Source of the DNA: Candidatus Thiosymbion ectosymbiont of Robbea hypermnestra
Lineage (GTDB): Bacteria; Pseudomonadota; Gammaproteobacteria; Chromatiales; Chromatiaceae
Direction of reading: 5' to 3'
NCBI GenBank assembly: GCA_020443945.1
Contig: JAIZWN010000792.1
Span: 1 to 8,435, forward strand
Length of the DNA stretch: 8,435 nt
The notes below the pieces were generated by a model. It worked only from the letters and a program-made list of their open reading frames with translations. It had not been told where the DNA came from and did no database searches. Shown piece by piece: positions 1-8,435 of the stretch (the stretch's first letter is position 1; the number at the start of each line of letters is the position of its first letter). Position numbers and translations under genes: made by a program.

Positions 1-8
1 GTGATCTA

Positions 9-57
9 TAGGATGATAGGACAGGCAAAGCCTAGCGTGGTCTCGCGCCCCATCCTA
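9..57. repeat. Degenerate palindromic (REP-like) intergenic element
   Basis: Seen: the outer arms TAGGATG (9-15) and CATCCTA (51-57) are perfect 7-bp reverse complements, and an inner hairpin AGGC-AAA-GCCT (23-33) sits between them. The order of blocks (TAGGATG, GGCAAAGC, AGCGTG, CCCATCCTA) resembles a widespread proteobacterial intergenic palindrome of the form GTAGGATGGGCAAAGC...GCGTGCCCATCC. The resemblance is from memory and the copy is diverged, so membership is an inference. It lies just upstream of the ftsK promoter region. It could instead be part of the terminator or trailer of a gene to the left of the window. Confidence 0.35.
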
Positions 58-96
58 CAGATTTTAGGACTACCCAATAAAAAACCTCCGTAAGGC

Positions 97-102
97 TACA
101 AT
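97..102 (+). promoter_or_regulatory. Possible -10 box for ftsK
   Basis: TACAAT matches the sigma-70 -10 consensus at five of six positions and would place the transcript start near 109, about 20 bases before the GTG start and just ahead of the Shine-Dalgarno sequence. No convincing -35 hexamer is seen 16-18 bases upstream (73-80 reads as an A/C-rich stretch), and there is no extended -10 TG. It is a weak candidate only. Confidence 0.25.
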
Positions 103-116
103 GTCCCGAGGAATAT

Positions 117-122
117 GGAGGA
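117..122 (+). promoter_or_regulatory. Ribosome binding site that decides the ftsK start
   Basis: GGAGGA is a near-perfect Shine-Dalgarno sequence with a 7-base spacer to GTG at 130. The alternative ATG at 115 overlaps this element, and its own upstream purine run (GAGGA, 108-112) is only 2 bases away, too close to work well. The GTG is therefore the better start. Confidence 0.6.
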
Positions 123-129
123 CTCATCC

Positions 130-2505
130 GTGACTCAGGCAACCCGGGTCGGCACCCTGACCTTCAGCGATTATCTGCGCTACGCCATCCGTGAGGGGGC
201 CATGTGGGCCCTGATCTGCGTGGCGTTTTATCTGGCGCTCGCCCTGCTGAGCTATTCGCCTCAGGATCCGGGTTGGTCCCACATCGGTTACGGCGAGCTG
301 GTGAGTAACGCGGGCGGGCGGGCCGGTGCCTGGTTTGCCGATGTCGCTTTCTTTCTGTTCGGCGTGTTTTCCTACCTGATTCCCGTCATGGTCGGGTGGA
401 GCGGTTATCTGGTTTTCCACAAGTCGGAACCAGAGCCCGAGGTCCGGCTCCATAAATTAGCTCTACGCTGGTTCGGTTTTTTCTTCACCCTGGCCGCGGG
501 CTGTGCCTTCGCGAGTATTTACCTGCGGGGGTTCGAAGCCGAATTGCCGAACGGGGCCGGGGGCGGGCTGGGGTTGCTTGTCAGTGAGCATATGATTCTG
601 GCCTTCGGCGATAAGGGAACGGCTCTGTTTCTGCTCGGATTGTTTCTCGCCGGCTTCAGGCTCTTTACGGGGGTCTCCTGGCTGACGGTGCTGGATGCCT
701 TGGGGGAGGGTGTACTGATCCTGATGCGGTGGGGAAGATACGGCGCCGCGCTTTTGTTGCGGCGCTATCGCAGGCCCCCGGCGGATGCGGCGGAATGGCG
801 CGAGCCCGCCTTGCTGGGGCCCCCGCAGTCCTTGGAACCCCTGGCATCGCCAGGGCTCCCGGAGCCATCCGATCCGGCCCTGGTGGCGCTGGAGATGCCG
901 CTTGAGGAACCGTCGGGCGCCGGGCGCGACCGACGGGAGACGGCCGCGCCGTCGCCGGACCGGCAGCGGGTCGAGCCCTCCCGGTTGTTCGACGCGGAGG
1001 AGCGTCCGCCCCTCGAGCTTCTGGACCCGGCTCGTAAGAGCGGTAAGGGCTACACGGAACAGATGCTCGAAGAGCTCTCACGCCAGGTGGAAGCCAAGCT
1101 GGCGGATTTCGGGGTCGTCGCGGAGGTGGTCGAGGTCCATACGGGGCCGGTGGTGGTCTTGCTGGAGCTGCAGCTCGCGCCCGGCACCAAGGTGAGCAAG
1201 ATCACGGGGCTCGCCAAGGATATCGCCCGGGCGCTTTCCACCACCAGCGTGCGGGTGGTGGAGGTCATACCGGGCAAGTCCGTCATCGGCCTGGAGATCC
1301 CCAACGCGCACCGCGAAACCGTTTTTTTGAGCGAGATTCTGTCCTCCTCCACCTATCAGGCCGCCAAGTCGCCCCTGACCCTGGCCATGGGTACCGATAT
1401 CGCCGGCCAGCCCGTGTGCGCAGACCTCGCCCGCATGCCCCATGCCTTGATCGCCGGTACCACGGGTTCGGGCAAATCCGTGGCCATCAATGTCATGATC
1501 CTGAGCCTGGTGTACAAGTCGACTCCACGGGATGTGCGGCTGATTATGGTAGACCCCAAGATGCTGGAGCTCTCGGTCTACGAGGATATTCCCCATCTGC
1601 TCACACCGGTGGTCACGGACATGAAGGAGGCGGCGAATGCCTTGCGTTGGTGCGTGGCGGAGATGGAACACCGTTACCGCCTGATGGCGCAGCTCGGGGT
1701 GCGTAATATCGTCGGCTACAACCGCAAGGTCGCGGACGCGACCGCGGCCGGGGAGCCGATCCCCGATCCCCTGTTCACGGCCGGGCGCGGCGGGTTGGAG
1801 GGGGATGCGGCCGAGGCGGCGCCTCACCTCGATCATCTACCCTATATCGTAGTCATCATCGACGAGCTGGCGGACATGATGATGGTGGTAGGTAAAAAGG
1901 TGGAGGAGCTCATCGCCCGTCTGGCCCAGAAGGCGCGGGCCTCGGGGATCCACCTGCTGCTGGCGACCCAACGACCGTCGGTGGACGTGCTCACGGGCCT
2001 GATCAAGGCCAATATCCCGACCCGCATGGCGTTCCAGGTATCCTCGCGGATCGATTCGCGGACCATCCTCGACCAGATGGGCGCCGAGCACCTCCTCGGG
2101 TGGGGCGATATGCTCTACCTGCCTCCGGGTACCGGTCTCCCCCAACGGGTGCACGGCGCCTTCGTGGACGATCAGGAGGTCCACCGGGTCGCGGAGCACC
2201 TCAAACGGACGGGGCCGCCGGACTATATCGATACCGTCCTGCAGGATACGGGAGAGGCCATTCCCGGCATCGACCCGGAACCTGGCGCGGGGGATGTCGA
2301 GGACCAGGACCCTTTGTTCGACGAGGCGGTCCGGATCGTCACCGAGACCCGCCGCGCCTCCATCTCGGGCGTGCAGCGCCGGCTCAAGATCGGCTACAAC
2401 CGGGCGGCCCGCATGATCGAGGAGATGGAACGCATCGGCCTGGTCGGTCCCGCCGAGACCAACGGCAATCGAGAGGTCCTGGTTCCGCCTCCACCCGAGG
2501 CCTGA
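130..2505 (+). CDS. ftsK: DNA translocase FtsK
   Basis: This is a membrane-anchored, ATP-driven hexameric DNA pump at the division septum. It moves chromosome termini toward dif and activates XerCD recombination (family knowledge). Numbered from GTG 130 (791 aa), there are four N-terminal membrane segments at about 24-43, 67-96, 112-132 and 162-180. A short Pro/Arg/Glu-rich linker follows (about 200-290), then the alpha/beta motor with Walker A GTTGSGKS at 443-450 and Walker B ending in Asp578-Glu579. The C-terminal winged-helix gamma domain (about 727-772, SGVQRRLKIGYNRAARMIEE) is the part that reads KOPS sites. The length fits the compact FtsK type (Pseudomonas-like, about 800 aa) rather than the long-linker Escherichia protein. 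An in-frame ATG at 115 would add five residues, but GGAGGA at 117-122 favours GTG 130. All key motifs are intact. lolA follows after an inserted small ORF. I am very sure of the identity. Confidence 0.97.
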   Translation: MTQATRVGTLTFSDYLRYAIREGAMWALICVAFYLALALLSYSPQDPGWSHIGYGELVSNAGGRAGAWFADVAFFLFGVFSYLIPVMVGWSGYLVFHKSEPEPEVRLHKLALRWFGFFFTLAAGCAFASIYLRGFEAELPNGAGGGLGLLVSEHMILAFGDKGTALFLLGLFLAGFRLFTGVSWLTVLDALGEGVLILMRWGRYGAALLLRRYRRPPADAAEWREPALLGPPQSLEPLASPGLPEPSDPALVALEMPLEEPSGAGRDRRETAAPSPDRQRVEPSRLFDAEERPPLELLDPARKSGKGYTEQMLEELSRQVEAKLADFGVVAEVVEVHTGPVVVLLELQLAPGTKVSKITGLAKDIARALSTTSVRVVEVIPGKSVIGLEIPNAHRETVFLSEILSSSTYQAAKSPLTLAMGTDIAGQPVCADLARMPHALIAGTTGSGKSVAINVMILSLVYKSTPRDVRLIMVDPKMLELSVYEDIPHLLTPVVTDMKEAANALRWCVAEMEHRYRLMAQLGVRNIVGYNRKVADATAAGEPIPDPLFTAGRGGLEGDAAEAAPHLDHLPYIVVIIDELADMMMVVGKKVEELIARLAQKARASGIHLLLATQRPSVDVLTGLIKANIPTRMAFQVSSRIDSRTILDQMGAEHLLGWGDMLYLPPGTGLPQRVHGAFVDDQEVHRVAEHLKRTGPPDYIDTVLQDTGEAIPGIDPEPGAGDVEDQDPLFDEAVRIVTETRRASISGVQRRLKIGYNRAARMIEEMERIGLVGPAETNGNREVLVPPPPEA

Positions 2506-2566
2506 GCTCTCCCGGTAACCCTGCCTGGGTCTCGGCGTGAAGACATAAGCGACGGAAATCGATGCC

Positions 2567-3007
2567 ATGATCGAATCGATGACGGAAGTACGGACGAGTC
2601 GCTCCATGCACTCCTTCGACGACTCGGGGCTCCAACCGGAACAGCTCTTCCGTGATGGATGGGTCAGCGTTCTGGAGAAGCGCTTCGGGGCACAGGTCGT
2701 CACTATGAACGAGTTCGACGACGAGGGTTTTGTCTTCGGGCAACCGGATGAGATCGAGCTCGACGTCATGATCAAAAATGGCCTGTGGATCTTTGTCGAG
2801 TTCGAATTGTTCATAGACAAAGGCCGCATGTACTTCTTCGAACGCAGGGTGCGTTTCTATGAGAGGTACCACCACAGGCATGCGGACCGGATGATCATGA
2901 TTTCGCCCCTGTTCGATGACTCGTCGCGCCGGGTCGGCGAAAAATTGGGTATTGAAATGTATCCCAGTTCGCTGGATGTACCGGTGCAGCAAACCATTTC
3001 CCGATAA
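2567..3007 (+). CDS. DUF3782-like PD-(D/E)XK protein, shortened and probably inactive
   Basis: The 146-aa product resembles the C-terminal part of DUF3782 family proteins, which are predicted PD-(D/E)XK nucleases common in cyanobacteria and purple sulfur bacteria (recognised from memory). Seen: the core 'PEQLFRDGWVSVLEKRFG' (24-41), then 'NEFDDEGFVFGQPDEIELDV' (48-67) containing the ELD acidic site (Asp66), then 'FVEFELF' (76-82), then 'ERRVRFYERYHHRHADRMIMISP' in two parts at 92-105 and 106-114, then 'LGIEMY'. In functional relatives the second motif is usually E-I-K-S-S. Here it reads E78-F79-E80-L81-F82, so the catalytic lysine is a glutamate. The coiled-coil N-terminal region typical of the family is absent: a stop at 2546 closes the frame upstream. 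No good Shine-Dalgarno precedes ATG 2567. It interrupts the usual ftsK-lolA adjacency, and base composition here and up to 3131 is visibly more AT-rich than in the neighbours. It is probably a decaying insertion, though a retained non-catalytic DNA-binding role cannot be excluded. Confidence 0.7.
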   Translation: MIESMTEVRTSRSMHSFDDSGLQPEQLFRDGWVSVLEKRFGAQVVTMNEFDDEGFVFGQPDEIELDVMIKNGLWIFVEFELFIDKGRMYFFERRVRFYERYHHRHADRMIMISPLFDDSSRRVGEKLGIEMYPSSLDVPVQQTISR

Positions 3008-3131
3008 GAAACCGTACATTATCGAATTTACTGATCCGGTTACTGGACGAAGGTTGGACCTCGGCAGAAGAACAGGGAGCGATCAGGTATTTGCAGAGAC
3101 TTCAAGGTTAATTGTTTTCACAAGGATTCAC

Positions 3132-3815
3132 ATGCAAACAACCCAATATCCGACCACTTCGGAAGGGTGCCTCGCCGATGATGCCAAATCGCCTGGCCTG
3201 ATTGGCCTCTGGCTCTTCCTGCTGGCGCTTCTGCTGTGCGGCCCCGCCGCCGCGGCTACCGGTCCCGAGCGCCTGGTGGCCTACCTGCGGGGACTGGATT
3301 CGCTGACCGCCGACTTCCGGCAGATCACCCGGGGCGCCGACGGCGGGCGTCGGGTGGAATCGAAGGGCACCCTGTATCTCAAGCGTCCCGGCAGATTCCG
3401 GTGGGAGTACGATAGCCCGGTCGAGCAGATCATCATCGCCGACGGCAAACGGGTCTGGCTGCACGACCTGGAGCTGGACCAGGTGTCCCATCAGAGCCAG
3501 GGCAAGGCCCTGGGGGGTACGCCGGCCCAATTGCTGGTGGGGAAAGGGCCCATCGACCGTTACTTCAGGGTATCCCCCTGGGATGGCGGAGACGAGCGTG
3601 CCTGGGCCGAGCTGCGGCCCAGAACCCAGGATACCCAGGTGGTGTGGATTCGCATCGGTTTCGTCGGCAGGCGTCTCGAGACCCTGGTCATGAAAGACAG
3701 CTTCGGCCAGATCACGCGGTTCTTCTTCACGAAAATCAAACGCAACCCGCGGCTCGACGCGGAGCTCTTCCGCTTCGACACCTCCGTCACCAGCGATTTC
3801 CTGCGGATCGACTAG
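3132..3815 (+). CDS. lolA: Outer-membrane lipoprotein carrier protein LolA
   Basis: LolA is the periplasmic chaperone that takes lipoproteins released by the LolCDE ABC transporter and hands them to LolB at the outer membrane (family knowledge). The 227-aa precursor has a hydrophobic signal core (about 22-36) ending in Ala-Ala-Ala-Ala, with likely cleavage near 41-42, giving a mature chain of about 185 aa, close to the usual LolA size. Typical features are 'LDSLTADFRQ' near the mature N terminus, 'GTLYLKRPGRFRWEY' (the hallmark strand with RPG-x-FRW), 'IIADGKRVWLHD' and the later 'LELDQV'. ATG 3132 is preferred because AAGGA (3122-3126) lies 5 bases upstream. The frame is open further 5', but earlier ATGs fall inside the preceding gene. 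The n-region is unusually long (about 21 residues) and has only one Lys and three acidic residues. The 124-base gap before it (3008-3131) is AT-richer and shows no convincing promoter. The gene order ftsK-lolA-rarA supports the call. Confidence 0.93.
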   Translation: MQTTQYPTTSEGCLADDAKSPGLIGLWLFLLALLLCGPAAAATGPERLVAYLRGLDSLTADFRQITRGADGGRRVESKGTLYLKRPGRFRWEYDSPVEQIIIADGKRVWLHDLELDQVSHQSQGKALGGTPAQLLVGKGPIDRYFRVSPWDGGDERAWAELRPRTQDTQVVWIRIGFVGRRLETLVMKDSFGQITRFFFTKIKRNPRLDAELFRFDTSVTSDFLRID

Positions 3816-3852
3816 CACCCTATTTCAGAACATTTTGCTTGTGAGGCATGGG

Positions 3853-3929
3853 ATGGACCCAATGGACTTGGTGGACCGGACACATCCAGGTCCACGGGGT
3901 CCATCGTCCATAAAGTCCATGCCGTCCAC
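3853..3929. repeat. Inverting nonamer repeat array (TGGAC / GTCCA)
   Basis: Three copies of (A/G)TGGAC start at 3853, 3862 and 3871 (9-base steps). Five reverse-complement copies GTCCA(C/T) start at 3890, 3899, 3906, 3915 and 3924 (steps 9, 7, 9, 9). The orientation flips at about 3878-3888. The centre forms a stem GTGGACC (3871-3877) / GGTCCAC (3889-3895) with an 11-base loop, and it extends through ATGGAC (3862-3867) / GTCCAT (3899-3904). A degenerate further copy (TTCCAT, 3934) and a 10-bp palindrome ATCCATGGAT (3938-3947) follow. It lies between lolA and rarA. No T-tract follows the stem, so it is not a standard rho-independent terminator. Function unknown. Confidence 0.8.
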
Positions 3930-4040
3930 TTAATTCCATCCATGGATTCCAACTTGCCATATCAATCGCAACGGCGTGCCGGAGGCATTGAGGTTCGGGA
4001 CACGAGAGGGGTTGCCGGTTGCCCGTGAGCGGACGTGCCG

Positions 4041-5375
4041 ATGCCTGTCCATGAATCCCTCCTCCCCGCCTCGCCCGCGGCGCCCCTGGCCGACCGGATG
4101 CGCCCGCGCACCCTGGAAGAGATGTGCGGGCAATCCCACCTCCTGGCGCCCGGCAAGCCGTTACGGCGGGCGATCGAGGCGGACCGGCTCCACTCCATGA
4201 TCTTCTGGGGACCGCCCGGTACCGGCAAGACCACCTTGGCGCGTCTCCTGGCGGTCTACTCGGGGGCCGAGTTCCGCAAGCTTTCCGCCGTGCTCTGTGG
4301 CGTCAAGGACATCCGCGAGGCCGTCGTCGAGGCGCACAAGATACGGGAACAAGAAGGCCGCGGCACCATCCTGTTCATCGACGAGGTGCACCGCTTCAAC
4401 AAGGGCCAGCAGGACGCCTTTCTGCCCCATGTGGAAGAAGGGACCCTGACCTTCATCGGCGCGACCACCGAAAACCCCTCCTTCGCGCTCAACAACGCCT
4501 TGCTCTCCCGGGCCCGGGTCTATGTACTCAAGCCCTTGGGGACCGAGGACCTGGAGCGGGTCATCGAGCGTGCCCTGGACGATCCCATACGTGGTCCCAG
4601 GGGGCGCCGATTGATACTGGGCCCGCGGCAGCGGCAGCTTTTAGCCGAAGCGGCGGACGGGGATGCCCGGCAGGCCCTCAACCTGCTGGAGCTGGCGGTG
4701 GATGCGACCGAGGGCGACGAGATCGGCGCCGATCTGGTCGCCGAATTGGCCGCGGGGCAGATCCGGCGCTTCGACAAGGGCGGCGATGTCTTCTACGACC
4801 AGATCTCGGCGTTGCACAAATCGGTGCGCGGCTCGGCGCCGGACGCCGCCCTCTACTGGCTGGCGCGCATGATCGACGGTGGCTGCGATCCCCTCTACAT
4901 CGCCCGGCGGGTGGTGCGCATGGCCTCCGAGGACATCGGCAACGCCGACCCGCGGGCCTTGGCGTTGGCCCTGAACGCCTGGGACGTGCAGGAACGCCTC
5001 GGCAGTCCCGAGGGCGAGCTCGCCCTCGCCCAGGCGGTGGTCTATCTGTCCTGCGCCGCCAAGAGCAACGCGGTCTACCAGGCCTGGAACGCGGCCTTGG
5101 AGGATGCCCGTCGCTACGGCTCCCTGGAAGTCCCGGTACAGCTGCGAAACGCGCCGACCCGGCTGATGCGGGAGCTGGGATACGCCAGGCGCTACCGCTA
5201 TGCCCACGACGAACCGGAAGGCTACGCGGCGGGCGAGAACTATTTCCCGGAAGAGCTGCCTCGCCCCAGATACTATGCCCCCGTGGAACGCGGACTGGAA
5301 ATCCGTATCCGCGAGAAGCTGGCCCGTCTGCGGGAGCTGGACCGCGCCGCGGGCGGACCGGAAGGCGCAGGATGA
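4041..5375 (+). CDS. rarA: Replication-associated recombination protein A (RarA/MgsA AAA+ ATPase)
   Basis: RarA is a cytoplasmic, tetrameric AAA+ ATPase of the clamp-loader clade, related to eukaryotic WRNIP1/Mgs1. It acts on single-stranded DNA and replisomes at stalled or damaged forks (family knowledge). Seen, numbered from ATG 4041 (444 aa): the box 'ADRMRPRTLEEMCGQSHLL' near 17-35, Walker A GPPGTGKT at 57-64, Walker B ILFIDE at 110-115 followed by VHRFNK, sensor 1 in 'GATTENPSF' at 140-148, and the arginine-finger region 'LLSRARVY' at about 155-162. The C-terminal half carries the RarA/MgsA tetramerisation domain, with 'SEDIGNADPRAL' and 'YAHDEPEGYAAGENYFPEEL' typical of the family. Length matches E. 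coli RarA (447 aa). GTG 4035 is an in-frame alternative start, but the purine run GAGCGGA (4027-4033) is well spaced (7 bases) for ATG 4041 and too near for GTG. uvrA follows after 6 bases. No LexA-like CTGT-N8-ACAG box is seen upstream. Confidence 0.96.
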   Translation: MPVHESLLPASPAAPLADRMRPRTLEEMCGQSHLLAPGKPLRRAIEADRLHSMIFWGPPGTGKTTLARLLAVYSGAEFRKLSAVLCGVKDIREAVVEAHKIREQEGRGTILFIDEVHRFNKGQQDAFLPHVEEGTLTFIGATTENPSFALNNALLSRARVYVLKPLGTEDLERVIERALDDPIRGPRGRRLILGPRQRQLLAEAADGDARQALNLLELAVDATEGDEIGADLVAELAAGQIRRFDKGGDVFYDQISALHKSVRGSAPDAALYWLARMIDGGCDPLYIARRVVRMASEDIGNADPRALALALNAWDVQERLGSPEGELALAQAVVYLSCAAKSNAVYQAWNAALEDARRYGSLEVPVQLRNAPTRLMRELGYARRYRYAHDEPEGYAAGENYFPEELPRPRYYAPVERGLEIRIREKLARLRELDRAAGGPEGAG

Positions 5376-5381
5376 CCGGAT

Positions 5382-8207
<2,826 letters not shown>

Positions 8208-8290
8208 CCAATGTGACTTCGGGATTGCAATCAGGGGTGGTGTTGTAATTTTGTTGTCCCTGGGTATATACGCTGAATCCCGGAAACAAC

Positions 8291-8310
8291 CAAAACAGGT
8301 TACGGTTTTG
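8291..8310. repeat. Short inverted repeat downstream of uvrA
   Basis: CAAAAC (8291-8296) and GTTTTG (8305-8310) are perfect 6-bp complements around an 8-base loop. Only weak A-T pairs make up most of the stem and no T-run follows, so it is a poor terminator candidate. A second, longer-range pair, GGGATT (8221-8226) with AATCCC (8276-8281), brackets the sequence upstream. No gene is recognisable from 8208 to 8435. Confidence 0.3.
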
Positions 8311-8340
8311 TCGGCACGCGCGTCGCAATCTGCCAATAGG

Positions 8341-8357
8341 ACAGGATTCACAGGATT
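8341..8357. repeat. Tandem ACAGGATT repeat, 9-base period
   Basis: ACAGGATT occurs at 8341-8348 and again at 8350-8357, a 9-base step. Short arrays of ACAGGATTn units are common in intergenic DNA of several proteobacteria (from memory). The ten bases ATAGGACAGG at 8336-8345 also occur at 16-25, in the ftsK leader. No function can be assigned. Confidence 0.45.
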
Positions 8358-8394
8358 TTCTTAGGGGGCGTTCTCAATTCTCACAGTAGAGTAG

Positions 8395-8415
8395 AGGACA
8401 GGTTTCCCGTGTCCT
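8395..8415. repeat. Small inverted repeat near the window end
   Basis: AGGACA (8395-8400) and TGTCCT (8410-8415) are perfect 6-bp complements with a 9-base loop. It may be part of a regulatory site or repeat belonging to the region beyond the window. Chance occurrence is quite possible. Confidence 0.25.
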
Positions 8416-8435
8416 TAGATTTGGCCTATCCGTTC

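Noticed and set aside
703..710. KOPS-like GGGNAGGG in ftsK (+ strand), plus reverse-strand matches CCCTGCCC at 5803-5810, 6588-6595 and 6673-6680
   Set aside because: Four matches is about what such GC-rich sequence gives by chance on two strands, and they do not share one orientation, so no polarity toward dif can be claimed.
2916..3131. Open frame continuing upstream of lolA (starting ATG 2916), which would give a 299-aa protein
   Set aside because: It overlaps the preceding ORF, the extra residues do not look like LolA, and a good Shine-Dalgarno plus signal peptide support ATG 3132.
3231..3245. Possible lipobox Leu-Leu-Leu-Cys in the LolA signal peptide (Cys36)
   Set aside because: Leu at -1 does not fit the Gly/Ala/Ser requirement, LolA is a soluble periplasmic protein, and a normal Ala-rich cleavage site follows.
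3853..3929. CRISPR array
   Set aside because: Units are only about 6 conserved bases with 3-base spacers and they switch orientation; there are no cas genes.
8221..8281. Candidate terminator for uvrA (GGGATT/AATCCC arms, with a GATTGCAATC palindrome at 8223-8232)
   Set aside because: The loop is about 50 bases, the palindrome leaves no room for a hairpin loop, and there is no T-tract after either stem.

Overview
The window is a GC-rich, entirely plus-strand chromosomal segment, most likely from a gammaproteobacterium. Two things suggest this: the gene order ftsK - lolA - rarA, a classical gammaproteobacterial arrangement, and protein lengths and motifs close to the Escherichia/Pseudomonas versions (UvrA 941 aa, RarA 444-446 aa, short-linker FtsK about 790 aa). 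A DUF3782-type PD-(D/E)XK protein and short GTCCA-type intergenic repeats recall purple sulfur and related bacteria (Chromatiales). That narrower placement rests on recollection of those families and is an inference.

Layout. Positions 1-129 are the ftsK leader, with a degenerate palindromic element (9-57) and a weak -10-like box. ftsK (130-2505) encodes the division-associated DNA translocase. A small ORF (2567-3007) lies between ftsK and lolA and looks like a shortened DUF3782-family nuclease whose E-x-K catalytic signature has become E-F-E. lolA (3132-3815) encodes the periplasmic lipoprotein carrier. The 225-base gap after lolA holds a striking array of 9-bp-period repeats that reverses orientation in the middle (3853-3929). 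rarA (4041-5375) and uvrA (5382-8207) follow with a 6-base gap and are almost certainly co-transcribed. The last 228 bases (8208-8435) hold no gene, only short repeats and weak inverted repeats.

Function. Three of the four housekeeping genes work on DNA: FtsK resolves and pumps chromosome termini at the septum, RarA acts at stalled or collapsed forks, and UvrA recognises lesions for nucleotide excision repair. LolA escorts outer-membrane lipoproteins across the periplasm. All four have their key motifs intact. I see no clearly new multi-gene system. The points most worth a second look are the decayed nuclease-like insertion in a conserved gene neighbourhood, the orientation-switching nonamer array, the rarA-uvrA coupling, and a strong swing to C over G on the coding strand in the 3' part of uvrA.
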